DNA of 64,000 nt from an uncultured Salinicoccus sp. (lineage in GTDB: Bacteria; Bacillota; Bacilli; Staphylococcales; Salinicoccaceae). Made by a program: the position numbers and the translations under genes. Each line of letters begins with the position of its first letter. The stretch's first letter is position 1. The stretch covers positions 186,001 to 250,000 of the forward strand of contig CANLWV010000001.1 of assembly GCA_947494965.1 (NCBI GenBank), given 5' to 3'. The notes under the pieces were generated by a model. The model saw only the letters and a list, made by a program, of their open reading frames with translations. It ran no database searches and was not told where the DNA came from. Below, in pieces: positions 9,970-18,504 of this stretch.

Positions 9970-10227
9970 TCATTTACCCTGCTCTTCCATCTCTTCTATT
10001 AACGCCTGGTGCTTCTCAAGCAATTTGACATACTCATCCATGACATTCACTGCTGTGAGCACTGCCTTTCGCGTTGTATCCAAACCTGCATTCTTCGCTC
10101 CAATTTCCTGGATCTTCTCATCGACGAGCCTCGCTACATAACGAATATGCTGAGGGTCCTCTTCCCCAACTAAAGTATATTGTTGATCATTGATTTCGAC
10201 AGCAATGCGGTTTTTATATTCTGCCAT
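9970..10227 (-). CDS. zapA: Cell division protein ZapA
   Basis: Small FtsZ-ring stabiliser that cross-links FtsZ protofilaments at midcell. 85 residues: a beta-rich head (NRIAVEINDQQYTLVGEED) and a C-terminal coiled coil (DEYVKLLEKHQALIEEMEEQ) for tetramer formation. ATG 10227 has GGGAGG 9 nt upstream; a longer in-frame start twelve codons earlier contains this ribosome site and was rejected. First gene of the zapA-cvpA-polX-mutS2 unit. Confidence 0.93.
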   Translation of the reverse strand: MAEYKNRIAVEINDQQYTLVGEEDPQHIRYVARLVDEKIQEIGAKNAGLDTTRKAVLTAVNVMDEYVKLLEKHQALIEEMEEQGK

Positions 10228-10279
10228 CTGACATTGCCTCCCCGTAAAAATTTCGGTTCCCATATGTTATCATTAATTT

Positions 10280-10308
10280 ATTATACTTATGTAATCAATC
10301 TTATACAA
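10280..10308 (-). promoter_or_regulatory. Promoter of the zapA operon
   Basis: Minus strand TTGTAT (10303-10308), 17 bp, TATAAT (10280-10285), about 50 bp upstream of the zapA ATG. The rnhC promoter must lie in the same short divergent region, so the two units may share sequence. Confidence 0.6.
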
Positions 10309-10345
10309 GTATATGCATAAGAAAAAACATAAAGGTAGGATAGCC

Positions 10346-11032
10346 ATGAACTATGACACTATGAATACGATCGGCAGCGATGAAGCAGGGGTCGGCGACT
10401 ACTTTGGACCGATGACAGTCTGCGCAGCCTATGTTCCGAAGGATAAAGTCGCACTCCTCAAAGAACTTGGCGTAAGGGACTCCAAGAACTTAAGCAACAG
10501 CACAGTCAGGAAAATCGCAGGCGACATCATACATATCGTCCCGTACTCCCTTGTAATACTCGATAACCCTTCCTACAATGAAAAGATTGATCAGGGATGG
10601 AACATAGTCAAACTCAAGGCAGTGCTCCACGACCACTGCATCAGAAATGTCCATGAAAAAATGACGGATGACTGGAAGGAGGCATTGGAAGCCATTGTAA
10701 TCGACCAGTTCACATCTGAAAATGCATATCGGAAATACGTCCCCCACCCTTTCCATGAAGATTTGATATACCAGGAAACAAAAGCGGAATCCAAATCCAT
10801 CGCGGTAGCCTGTGCAAGCATACTGGCACGCAGCAAATACTTGGAACAGATGGAGAACCTGAACCGTAACCTAAAAGCAGAGGTGCCGCGCGGTGCAAGC
10901 AACAAAACCGATGTCTTCGCTGCCAAGCTTGCAAAGAAGCATGGCTTGGAGTACCTTGATGCCATCACTAAAAAACACTTCAAATCACGTCAAAAAGTCA
11001 TCGGCCTGATGAACAGCAGAAATCATGGCTGA
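10346..11032 (+). CDS. rnhC: Ribonuclease HIII, short form lacking N-terminal domain
   Basis: Degrades the RNA strand of RNA-DNA hybrids. The type 2 RNase H catalytic domain is intact, starting at once with NTIGSDEAGVGDYFGPMTV (catalytic Asp12-Glu13), then AIVIDQF and the AESKSIAVACASILAR segment. It has 228 residues, whereas B. subtilis and S. aureus RnhC have about 312 because of an N-terminal TBP-like substrate-binding domain of about 80-90 residues. ATG 10346 has GGTAGGA just upstream, and the gap to the divergent zapA gene cannot hold the missing domain. Convergent with pheT. Confidence 0.92.
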   Translation: MNYDTMNTIGSDEAGVGDYFGPMTVCAAYVPKDKVALLKELGVRDSKNLSNSTVRKIAGDIIHIVPYSLVILDNPSYNEKIDQGWNIVKLKAVLHDHCIRNVHEKMTDDWKEALEAIVIDQFTSENAYRKYVPHPFHEDLIYQETKAESKSIAVACASILARSKYLEQMENLNRNLKAEVPRGASNKTDVFAAKLAKKHGLEYLDAITKKHFKSRQKVIGLMNSRNHG

Positions 11033-11066
11033 CGGTATTATTTGTATGGTGCACTTCAAAAGAGTA

Positions 11067-11104
11067 AAGATGCCTATGGCGACATCGTCCGCCATAGGCA
11101 TCTT
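11067..11104. terminator. Bidirectional terminator between rnhC and pheT
   Basis: Perfect 15-bp stem (AAGATGCCTATGGCG and its complement) with an 8-nt loop, placed between two converging stop codons. The flanking T runs are short on both strands. Confidence 0.75.
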
Positions 11105-11110
11105 CATTTA

Positions 11111-13516
11111 TCATCTGATATGTGCACCTTGTGCTTCCAGTGCCTGTACAACCGGGTTGTAGGATGCTTCCACTTCCGCATCGGTCAGTGTTTCCTCTTT
11201 ATTCAGGTAAACGAGTCTCAAGGCGATTGATTTATTCCCCGCCTCCAGGCGCTCACCTTCATACACGTCAAAGACAAAGACATCATTAAGGTATTTTCCA
11301 GCTGTTTTCCGGACTGTCTCAACCAAGTCTCCAGCATGTGTCTCAGAAGGGACCACCAGCGCGATGTCCCGTGTAATGGACGGATACTTCGACAACTGCT
11401 GATAGATGATCTCCCCTTGTGCCTTCTCAAGCAATTCACCCATGCTGATTTCAAATACTGCAGCACCATCCAAATCATTCTCATTTGCATACGCAGGGTG
11501 GACTTCACCTACGAATCCGATGACAGTATCATTCTCGAGAATGATGTCTGCTGTTCTGCCGGGATGCATCTCGCTCAATCGGGAAGACGGTCGATAGGTG
11601 ATATGTGCAGACATGCCGAGTTTCTCAAACACCGTCTCCACGATGCCTTTGGCTGCATAGAAATCTGCAGGCACTTTGACACCGAGCCAATCTGTACGGT
11701 GCATATCACCCGTCACTATACCAGCAAGCATTTCTTTTTCCAACGGGAGTTCCGCTTCTCCGCGCGGGATGAATATTCTGCCCATTTCATACAGTTGGAC
11801 GTCTTTTTGTTGGCGGTTGCTGTTATATACCGCATTATCAATGAGATGAGGCACCAGACTGGTGCGCAGCACCGCGTGGTCTTCACTCATCGGCATCAGA
11901 AGGTCCAATGTTTCGTTGACTTCCGTAAATTGTCCGGCTTGACTACGGCTTGTCAACGCATAGTTGACCGCCTGCGATAAGCCAAGCGATTCCAGTTGGT
12001 GTCTTATGATCCGGACCTTTTTCTGGACATCCGTCAATTGCCCTGGAGTAATCTTCGAATACTCGGGGAGCGAGCTCGGCAAAGCATCATAACCGTATAT
12101 TCTTGCAATTTCCTCTGTGATGTCTGCTTTAATCTTCAAGTCATCGCGCCTTGACGGTATCGACACCGTCAACACCCCTTCTTTTTCCGAAGCAACAAGC
12201 CCCAGCTTACCTAGGACATCGGTAATCTCTTTGACGGTCAGATCCATGCCTAACCGATTATTGATGTAGTCCCCTGTAATTTCTATCGTGGAATCTTCTA
12301 CATCCAGTTCACCTGCCGAGATGACTTGTGACGTCACTTTACCGCCTGCATATTTCTGCAGGAGATAAGCTGCGCGGTCGAGTGCCTTCAGTACAAATTC
12401 ATGGGAAACACTCTTTTCGAAACGCGATGATGCTTCACTGCGCAAGTTCAGACGATTACTTGTCCTGCGCACGGAGAATGCATCAAATACTGCCGATTCG
12501 ATGACGACGTCGGTCGTGTTCTCTGTGACTTCAGAAAATGCGCCACCCATAACACCGGCCAGGGCAATCGGCTCATTGCCGTTGGTTACAACGATATCAC
12601 TCTGCTTGAGGGTCTGTTCCTTACCATCCAGTGTCGTCATCTTTTCGTTTTCCTTGGCGTAGCGCGTCACAATCTTATCCGAGCCAATCTGTTGACGGTC
12701 GAACATATGCAATGGCTGTCCGAATTCAAGCAGCACATAGTTGGATATGTCGACGATATTGTTGATTGGACGGAAACCTGCCTTGATCAGACGTATCTGC
12801 ATCCAGACGGGTGAGGGATAAACTTTGACGCCTTCAACCACCCGGGCTGCATAGTAAGGGACTGCCTGAACATCTTCATTATCGACGCTCAATTCGTCAT
12901 CACCAAGATGCGCTTCATCAATATTGTATTCAGGGAGCGAAACATCCCCACCGAATAGAGCACGCGCTTCATAGGCAACACCTATCATGCTGAGGGCGTC
13001 TTTGCGGTTTGGGGTCAAGTCGAATTCCATGACCTGATCATCGAGGCACAATGCCCGAAGCGCATCTTCGCCGGCAGTTTTCGCCTCTTTAAAAATGAAG
13101 ATTCCATCACGATATTCCGACGGGACCTGATCTTCATTGATGCCAAGCTCCTCAAGCGAACATATCATTCCTTCCGAGACTTCACCGCGTAGTTTTGCCC
13201 GTTTGATCTTCACACCACCAGGGAGCCTGCCGCCGACTTTACAGACGATGACATAGGAATCGGCAACTACATTAGGCGCCCCGCATATTATCTGGTGGAT
13301 CCCATCCCCTGTATCGACTTGACATACCTTAAGGCGATCTGCCTCAGAATGCTGCTCGACTGATTGGACATGGCCGACCACCAGATTTTTGATTTCTGCC
13401 GTATAATCCTTCAGTTCGTCGACTTCGATACCGCCGCGTGTAATCTTTTCAGCCAATTCTTCTGCAGGAACATCAAGTTGTATGAACTCCTGCAACCATT
13501 CCTTAGATACTTTCAT
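11111..13516 (-). CDS. pheT: Phenylalanyl-tRNA synthetase beta subunit
   Basis: Beta chain of the (alpha-beta)2 enzyme that charges tRNA-Phe; it carries the tRNA-binding and editing modules. 801 residues. An EMAPII-like tRNA-binding domain at residues about 40-150 ([20 protein letters not shown]), the B3/B4 editing region ([19 protein letters not shown]), the B5 domain, the core fold and a C-terminal anticodon-binding FDX-ACB domain ([13 protein letters not shown]). ATG 13516 overlaps the pheS stop by 14 nt, indicating coupled translation for balanced subunits. Confidence 0.97.
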   Translation of the reverse strand: MKVSKEWLQEFIQLDVPAEELAEKITRGGIEVDELKDYTAEIKNLVVGHVQSVEQHSEADRLKVCQVDTGDGIHQIICGAPNVVADSYVIVCKVGGRLPGGVKIKRAKLRGEVSEGMICSLEELGINEDQVPSEYRDGIFIFKEAKTAGEDALRALCLDDQVMEFDLTPNRKDALSMIGVAYEARALFGGDVSLPEYNIDEAHLGDDELSVDNEDVQAVPYYAARVVEGVKVYPSPVWMQIRLIKAGFRPINNIVDISNYVLLEFGQPLHMFDRQQIGSDKIVTRYAKENEKMTTLDGKEQTLKQSDIVVTNGNEPIALAGVMGGAFSEVTENTTDVVIESAVFDAFSVRRTSNRLNLRSEASSRFEKSVSHEFVLKALDRAAYLLQKYAGGKVTSQVISAGELDVEDSTIEITGDYINNRLGMDLTVKEITDVLGKLGLVASEKEGVLTVSIPSRRDDLKIKADITEEIARIYGYDALPSSLPEYSKITPGQLTDVQKKVRIIRHQLESLGLSQAVNYALTSRSQAGQFTEVNETLDLLMPMSEDHAVLRTSLVPHLIDNAVYNSNRQQKDVQLYEMGRIFIPRGEAELPLEKEMLAGIVTGDMHRTDWLGVKVPADFYAAKGIVETVFEKLGMSAHITYRPSSRLSEMHPGRTADIILENDTVIGFVGEVHPAYANENDLDGAAVFEISMGELLEKAQGEIIYQQLSKYPSITRDIALVVPSETHAGDLVETVRKTAGKYLNDVFVFDVYEGERLEAGNKSIALRLVYLNKEETLTDAEVEASYNPVVQALEAQGAHIR

Positions 13517-14573
13517 TCTTTGCACCACCATCTTCTGTCACTTTGAACTGATTGATGAACCTCAAATCATTTGTATAGAAGTGTCTGATATCTTCTATAC
13601 CGTGCTTCAGCATAGCTATCCTATCGGGCCCCATACCAAAAGCGAAGCCGGAGTATTCATTGGAGTCAAAGCCAGCCATTTCAAGGACGTTAGGATGAAC
13701 CATCCCTGCTCCGAGTATTTCTATCCAACCAGTATGCTTGCACACATTGCATCCGTCACCCTTGCATTTGAAGCAGGAGATATCGACTTCTACACTCGGT
13801 TCTGTAAATGGAAAATAACTTGGGCGGAGGCGTATTTCACGCTCTTCTCCAAAGATTTCCTTGGCGAAAAGCTCTAAAGTGCCCTTCAAATCACTCATAT
13901 GGATATTCTTATCGACCACCAGGCCTTCAATCTGAGTAAATTGGTGGCTATGCGTCGCGTCGTCACTATCCCGACGATAAACTTTCCCGGGACAGATTAT
14001 CTTGACCGGGCCCTTTCCTCCCCGGGATTCCATCGTGCGCGCCTGGACAGGTGAAGTATGTGTTCTGAGCAACATCTCTTCGGAAATATAAAAGCTATCC
14101 TGCATGTCGCGTGCAGGGTGTGATTTAGGCAAGTTGAGCGCTTCAAAATTATAATAGTCGGTTTCCACTTCATACCCTTCTGCAATTTCATAGCCGAGGC
14201 CTATGAAAAAATCCTCAATATTTTCTATGATCAAGCTGAGGGGGTGGGGGCTGCCCAAACTAAAATCGCGCCCCGGCAGTGTAACATCAATCGTCTCTCC
14301 CGCTAGTTTAGCTTCAAGCGCTTCAGCTTCAAGCGCTTGGGTCTTCTGTTCGATGATTTCTGTTATGTGGTTGCGTGTTTCATTCACTGCCGCTCCAAAT
14401 TGAGGTCGCTCATCTTTGGACAAGTTCTTCATTTCCTTCATGAGTCCTGTCACTTTGCCTTTTTTACCTAAGTATTCCACTTTTAACTGCTGTAGACTCT
14501 TTAGATCTTCTATATGGGCCACAGCCTGATCGAATGATTCCTGGACTCGCCCTATTTCTGATGTATCCATCAT
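13503..14573 (-). CDS. pheS: Phenylalanyl-tRNA synthetase alpha subunit
   Basis: Catalytic chain of PheRS. 356 residues with an N-terminal coiled coil that contacts tRNA, then the class II core: motif 2 region [20 protein letters not shown], and motif 3 in [18 protein letters not shown]. Two adjacent ATGs (14573, 14570) both follow AGGAG; the second has the more usual 7-nt spacing, so the protein may be one residue shorter. It is preceded by a T-box leader and overlaps pheT. Confidence 0.97.
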   Translation of the reverse strand: MMDTSEIGRVQESFDQAVAHIEDLKSLQQLKVEYLGKKGKVTGLMKEMKNLSKDERPQFGAAVNETRNHITEIIEQKTQALEAEALEAKLAGETIDVTLPGRDFSLGSPHPLSLIIENIEDFFIGLGYEIAEGYEVETDYYNFEALNLPKSHPARDMQDSFYISEEMLLRTHTSPVQARTMESRGGKGPVKIICPGKVYRRDSDDATHSHQFTQIEGLVVDKNIHMSDLKGTLELFAKEIFGEEREIRLRPSYFPFTEPSVEVDISCFKCKGDGCNVCKHTGWIEILGAGMVHPNVLEMAGFDSNEYSGFAFGMGPDRIAMLKHGIEDIRHFYTNDLRFINQFKVTEDGGAKNESI

Positions 14574-14585
14574 TTCACTCCTAAA

Positions 14586-14822
14586 ATATAATAAAAACCC
14601 CGCCCTTCATCAAAGGACGGAGTTTCCGCGGTACCACCTGATTTTCTGCATGACAATACAGACGCTTATGGAAAGATAAGGGATTGACCCATTGCTCCAT
14701 CTGCCAGGTGAACCCTGATCCCATCCGTACCCAGCATTCCAGTCCATGTGCTGCGCTCCCTGTTTCGGAATTATAGATCATTTATGTCCGGCTTCATCTG
14801 AAGCATCGTATTCATCTTATAA
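14586..14822 (-). promoter_or_regulatory. T-box leader of pheST (tRNA-Phe sensing)
   Basis: Transcribed leader on the minus strand. The canonical T-box GGTGGTACCGCGG is at 14626-14638, followed by a terminator hairpin at about 14592-14624 ending in TTTTTATT. A basal stem I helix GCCGG/CTGGC can be drawn, with an internal loop whose 3' side carries TTC (14710-14712), the Phe codon, as specifier. Uncharged tRNA-Phe would stabilise the antiterminator and switch on pheST. The pairing was drawn by eye. Confidence 0.9.
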
Positions 14823-14826
14823 AATC

Positions 14827-14854
14827 ATTATAAATCAAACTATCGAAAAATCAA
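14827..14854 (-). promoter_or_regulatory. Promoter of pheST leader
   Basis: Minus strand TTGATT (14849-14854), 16 bp, TATAAT (14827-14832). The -35 box overlaps the stop codon of the upstream rRNA methyltransferase gene. Confidence 0.65.
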
Positions 14855-15597
14855 GCTTTGAAATGATGCATAATGATACTCCCGGCAACCGCCACATTCA
14901 GACTCTCACTATCGCCGGGCATGTCTATCTTCAGTTTCTGGTCGACCAATGAAAGCACTTCTTCTGAAACGCCACGCCCTTCATTGCCGAGCACCACCAT
15001 AACGGACGCCTCAGGTGAAGGCGTATCATCGAGCAGTACTGCACCGTCGATGGCAGTCCCCATCACAATACCCTGGAATGCATTAACTGCAGTCGTGGGC
15101 TCTGCTGTTTCGAGACGGATGTGAAAGAGGCTACCTTGCGTACTCCTTAATACCTTGTCGCTGAATGGATCCACCGTATCATGAGACAAAATGATGTGCT
15201 TGAATCCAAAAGCATCCGCTGAACGAATCAACGTCCCCAAGTTGCCGGGGTCTTGTACACCATCAAGGAGCAGCGTATTACCCTCTCCCACTTCAGGGGC
15301 CACATAGGAGACAGCCGCCATGACCCCTGGCGGCGTATCCAGGGTGGATAAGGCTTTCATAACAGTCCGGCTGACAGTGAGCATCTCCGTGTCCTCAAGT
15401 ATCGACAAAGCAAAATCGTATCCCTCCAGAAGTATCACAGTATGGAGTGTCTGGTGATATCTGACGGCTTCTTCAACCAGATGCTCCCCTTCAATCAGAA
15501 AACGCCCTTCCTTTTTGCGATATTTTTTCATCTGCAGTTTCTTGAGGTCCTTGATGCGCTTATTATCTTTTGAGCCGATGAATGTTGGTGCTACCAA
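14851..15597 (-). CDS. TrmH/SpoU family RNA 2'-O-methyltransferase (YsgA-like)
   Basis: SPOUT-class methyltransferase that probably 2'-O-methylates rRNA; the exact nucleotide is not deducible here. 248 residues: an N-terminal substrate-binding domain, then the trefoil-knot domain with LLDGVQDPGNLGTLIRSADAFG (motif 1), VMVVLGNEGRGVSEEV (motif 2) and IDMPGDSESLNVAVAGSII (motif 3), all intact. The start is a TTG at 15597 with GGAGG 7 nt upstream, overlapping the end of the M42 peptidase gene by 7 nt. In B. subtilis ysgA also lies just upstream of pheS. Confidence 0.92.
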   Translation of the reverse strand: MVAPTFIGSKDNKRIKDLKKLQMKKYRKKEGRFLIEGEHLVEEAVRYHQTLHTVILLEGYDFALSILEDTEMLTVSRTVMKALSTLDTPPGVMAAVSYVAPEVGEGNTLLLDGVQDPGNLGTLIRSADAFGFKHIILSHDTVDPFSDKVLRSTQGSLFHIRLETAEPTTAVNAFQGIVMGTAIDGAVLLDDTPSPEASVMVVLGNEGRGVSEEVLSLVDQKLKIDMPGDSESLNVAVAGSIIMHHFKA

Positions 15598-16664
15598 ATG
15601 ATTTCCTCCACAGCGTCATCATTTAGCGACCGAACGATTTCGGTCACGAGACGGACCGCATTATTGTAGTCATTCCTGTTCAGAATCGAAACATTCGAAT
15701 GCATATAGCGGAGCGGTACACCGATGGAGATTGACGGCACGCCTTCGTTGGATACATGGAATGCGCCTGAATCTGTGCCTCCGCCAGTAATCGCCGACCA
15801 CTGAACTGGTATATCTTTTTCTTTGGCCAATTTCTCTACGTGGCGCCTGAAGCCGACATGGCCGATATTTGAACCGTCAAGCAGCAGAACAAGCGGGCCA
15901 TCACCCATCTTTCCGGTGCCATCCTTTTCGCTCATACCTGGTGTATCCCAGGAAATGCCGACATCGACTGCGATCGCAAGGTCCGGCTTCACTTTGTTCG
16001 CTGCCACTTTGGCTCCCCTCAGGCCAACTTCTTCCTGTACTGTGGCTCCGCTGACAACATTGATGTCCAGATCTTCATCCTTCAATGATTCCAGCACTTC
16101 AATGGCTACACCACAGCCGAACCGGTTATCCCATGCTTTTGCCAGAAGATAATCCTTGTTCGCCATTTCTGTGAATTCACAATGAGGTGTAATCATGTCC
16201 CCGACTTTGACTCCTGCTGATTCTGCTTCTTCCTTTGAAGCGACGCCGATGTCTATGAACATCTCTTTCATATCAACGGGTTTTTTTCTTGCTTCTGGAG
16301 ATAATACATGAGGTGGTTTGGAACCGATGACCCCTGTCAGTACTCCCGTTTCAGTCACCACATTCATCCTTTGAGAAAGCATGACCTGGTTCCACCAGCC
16401 ACCGATCGGTGTGAATTTGATGAAGCCATTATCATCTATCTGCGTCACCATGAAGCCGATTTCGTCGAGATGCCCACCAATAAGCAGTGTGCGTGAACCA
16501 TTTTTGGCATTTCGTTTACCGAACAGTCCCCCGAGGTTGTCTTGGATCAGCTCGTCACTGACTGGCTCCAAATATTTTTTCATGACGTTTTTAACATCAT
16601 ATTCAAAACCGGAGATGCCGTTTGCATCCGTTAGACTTTTCATCATTTCAAGTTGTTTATCCAT
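15591..16664 (-). CDS. M42 family metallo-aminopeptidase (YsdC-like)
   Basis: Cytoplasmic dinuclear zinc/cobalt aminopeptidase of the glutamyl-aminopeptidase/tetrahedral peptidase family. 357 residues. Metal ligands are visible in LLIGGHLDEIGFMV (His), AWDNRFGCGVA (Asp), TVQEEVGLRGA (Glu-Glu) and AIAVDVGISWDTPG. The ATG at 16664 is 14 nt from the nearest AAGGAG, and a five-codon frame (16657-16674, MTDYG) starts 4 nt from that site and overlaps this start, so expression may depend on reinitiation. It overlaps the following methyltransferase gene. Confidence 0.9.
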   Translation of the reverse strand: MDKQLEMMKSLTDANGISGFEYDVKNVMKKYLEPVSDELIQDNLGGLFGKRNAKNGSRTLLIGGHLDEIGFMVTQIDDNGFIKFTPIGGWWNQVMLSQRMNVVTETGVLTGVIGSKPPHVLSPEARKKPVDMKEMFIDIGVASKEEAESAGVKVGDMITPHCEFTEMANKDYLLAKAWDNRFGCGVAIEVLESLKDEDLDINVVSGATVQEEVGLRGAKVAANKVKPDLAIAVDVGISWDTPGMSEKDGTGKMGDGPLVLLLDGSNIGHVGFRRHVEKLAKEKDIPVQWSAITGGGTDSGAFHVSNEGVPSISIGVPLRYMHSNVSILNRNDYNNAVRLVTEIVRSLNDDAVEEIIW

Positions 16665-16819
16665 AATCGGTCATCAATCTCCTTATAATTAATTGGTCGA
16701 TTTCATTCTATCATAAATTATTTCACTTTTCGTAATATAAAACTTATTAATACACATTTAGCCTTTTAATTGTTATCATCAATAGGAGAAGCATAAAGCT
16801 TGTAGAAGGAGGCGTTATA

Positions 16820-17095
16820 GTGATCGATATAAAACTATCCAGAATTGAACGTACAGGAAAAGAATTGGACGTCCTAAAGAAGACATACGAAAGTGAAGAA
16901 GAAGCCATTGAAATCTATAATAAACTCACTGATGAATATGCAGAACAGACTTTGCCGTTCTTCGATGAAGATGAACCCCTCATCCGATTGGACATCATGC
17001 CGCAATCTGATGGGGATCGAGGGAATAAGGAACAGAAGGAATGCTATTTCGAGTACTCGGATGATCTGATGGATATACTCTATAAAAGAATATAG
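16820..17095 (+). CDS. Hypothetical acidic protein, 91 residues
   Basis: A plus-strand gene among minus-strand neighbours. It has a good ribosome site (AAGGAGG 7 nt before a GTG) and a matching terminator after its stop, so it is probably real. The product begins MIDIKLSRIERTGKELDVLK, is rich in Asp/Glu, has no membrane segment or signal, and is likely a small soluble protein. It occupies the place of B. subtilis ysdB (between the M42 peptidase and rplT) but is in the opposite orientation. I do not recognise its family. Confidence 0.7.
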   Translation: MIDIKLSRIERTGKELDVLKKTYESEEEAIEIYNKLTDEYAEQTLPFFDEDEPLIRLDIMPQSDGDRGNKEQKECYFEYSDDLMDILYKRI

Positions 17096-17106
17096 GCAAC
17101 ATATGT

Positions 17107-17139
17107 AAAATGGCCGCTCCTATTCGGAGCGGCCATTTT
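17107..17139. terminator. Bidirectional terminator between the 91-residue gene and rplT
   Basis: Perfect 14-bp stem (AAAATGGCCGCTCC and complement) with a 5-nt loop, flanked by A/T runs so it can serve both converging transcripts. Confidence 0.9.
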
Positions 17140-17146
17140 TTAAGCA

Positions 17147-17506
17147 TTATTTATTCAAAGCATTTTTAGCTTGTGTAACGATTTCACCGAATGCTTTTTC
17201 ATCTGAAATTGCGATTTCGGAAAGCATTTTACGGTTGATGTCGATACCTGCTGTCTTAAGTCCGTTCATCAGACGGCTGTAGCTCATTCCATGCTGACGT
17301 GCAGCTGCATTGATACGTGTAATCCACAATTTGCGGAAATCACGTTTAGTCTGACGGCGGTCGCGGTACGCATACTGGCCGGATTTGATTACCTGCTGTT
17401 TCGCTGTTCTATAAAGTGTGCTTTTCGCACCAAAATATCCTTTTGCCTGCTTCAGTACTTTTTTTCGTCTTTTACGGGACGTTAAACCATTCTTGACACG
17501 TGCCAT
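17147..17506 (-). CDS. rplT: 50S ribosomal protein L20
   Basis: Early-assembly protein of the large subunit that binds 23S rRNA; in Bacillus it also represses its own operon through the infC leader. 119 residues, basic, with the family segments [16 protein letters not shown] and [20 protein letters not shown]. Ribosome site AAGGAGG 7 nt before the ATG. Last gene of infC-rpmI-rplT, followed by a strong terminator. Confidence 0.98.
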   Translation of the reverse strand: MARVKNGLTSRKRRKKVLKQAKGYFGAKSTLYRTAKQQVIKSGQYAYRDRRQTKRDFRKLWITRINAAARQHGMSYSRLMNGLKTAGIDINRKMLSEIAISDEKAFGEIVTQAKNALNK

Positions 17507-17531
17507 GTGTGCTCCTCCTTAATTCGATCGA

Positions 17532-17732
17532 TTATTTTATATATGAAAGTAGCTTTTTGATGCGTTTTTGGTCTGCCTTAGCAACTAGCGTCGCCTTTCT
17601 CAAGTGACGTTTCTGCTTTGTAGTCTTGTTGGCGAACAGGTGTGATGTGAACGCACGATGACGTTTGAATTTACCTGTTCCAGTACGCTTGACGCGTTTA
17701 GCATAACCTTTGTGAGTTTTCATTTTCGGCAT
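17532..17732 (-). CDS. rpmI: 50S ribosomal protein L35
   Basis: Small basic large-subunit protein, 66 residues, starting [23 protein letters not shown] 17732 follows GGAGG with 8-nt spacing; the much longer open frame upstream is only readthrough into infC. It lies 19 nt after infC and 25 nt before rplT. Confidence 0.98.
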   Translation of the reverse strand: MPKMKTHKGYAKRVKRTGTGKFKRHRAFTSHLFANKTTKQKRHLRKATLVAKADQKRIKKLLSYIK

Positions 17733-17751
17733 GAGACTAACCTCCGGATTA

Positions 17752-18273
17752 TTATTTTTTGTCAGTGATCGGTGCGACCACCAAGAACATTGAACGACCT
17801 TCCATCTTAGGTCTTTGTTCAACTGTAGCAACTTCAGACAATTCATCTGCAAAGCGCTGGAGCACTTTACGGCCGATATCTTTATGCGTGATTGCGCGGC
17901 CGCGGAAGCGGATGGAAACTTTGACTTTATCTTCCTTCGCGAGGAATTTCTTCGCCTGTTTCAATTTAGTGTTGAAATCATGGTCCTCGATTGTTGGAGA
18001 AAGCCTGATCTCTTTAACATTGATCACTTTCTGCTTTTTACGCGCTTCTTTTTCTTTAATCTGCTGCTCATACTTGAATTTACCGTAATCCATGATGCGT
18101 GCAACAGGCGGTTTGGCATTAGGCGCGACCAATACTAAATCAAGTTCTACGCGTTCAGCCATCTCTTGTGCTTCGCGGGTTGGTTTTACCCCAAGCTGTG
18201 AACCATCTTGTCCGATGAGACGAACTTCTCTGGCGCGAATCTTGTCATTGATTAATGTTTGATCTTTTGCTAT
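17752..18273 (-). CDS. infC: Translation initiation factor IF-3, non-canonical AUA start
   Basis: Binds the 30S subunit, prevents premature 50S joining and discriminates against wrong start codons. 173 residues if initiated at ATA 18273: N-domain [17 protein letters not shown], linker, and C-domain [23 protein letters not shown] is the only codon at proper distance (8 nt) from GGAGG and aligns with the isoleucine (AUU) start known for Bacillus infC. A GTG three codons earlier and an ATG five codons earlier overlap the ribosome site. A rare start lets IF-3 repress its own synthesis. Confidence 0.93.
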   Translation of the reverse strand: MAKDQTLINDKIRAREVRLIGQDGSQLGVKPTREAQEMAERVELDLVLVAPNAKPPVARIMDYGKFKYEQQIKEKEARKKQKVINVKEIRLSPTIEDHDFNTKLKQAKKFLAKEDKVKVSIRFRGRAITHKDIGRKVLQRFADELSEVATVEQRPKMEGRSMFLVVAPITDKK

Positions 18274-18288
18274 CTTTGACACCTCCAT

Positions 18289-18466
18289 ATAGTTTGAAGA
18301 CGAACAAAAAGGGCGGGCACATATATGCGCCCGCCAACCAGTAATGAGAAATTCTGGAATGGTATTATACCAATCCGTCGTTATCTCACTGCATGACCCG
18401 GTCACTACCTCATAGGTGTTTGCGGGTGAGAAGCGGGAGCTTCTTCTTGTCCGTTCTTATCAACTC
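18289..18466 (-). promoter_or_regulatory. L20-type autoregulatory leader of infC-rpmI-rplT
   Basis: About 180 nt between promoter and infC on the minus strand. It contains the segment AAGAAGCTCCCGCTTCTCACC, which I recall as characteristic of Bacillales infC leaders, and ends in a GC-rich terminator hairpin (GGCGGGCGC/GTGCCCGCC) with TTTTT at about 18306-18336, before the infC ribosome site. In B. subtilis L20 binds this leader and promotes termination. The assignment rests on position, the conserved segment and the terminator. Confidence 0.8.
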
Positions 18467-18471
18467 TTATA

Positions 18472-18500
18472 ATTCTACAGTCTTTCCCAGACTTTGTCAA
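18472..18500 (-). promoter_or_regulatory. Promoter of infC-rpmI-rplT
   Basis: Minus strand TTGACA (18495-18500), 17 bp, TAGAAT (18472-18477): a near-consensus SigA promoter lying directly after the thrS stop codon. Confidence 0.8.
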
Positions 18501-18504
18501 GCAG

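Noticed and set aside
10264-10345. Frameshifted remnant of the RNase HIII N-terminal domain
   Set aside because: The 82 bases upstream are AT-rich promoter sequence and do not encode recognisable domain residues in any frame.
14581-14781. A 66-codon minus-strand frame in the pheS leader
   Set aside because: This is the structured T-box RNA; the frame has no ribosome site and ends in the terminator hairpin.
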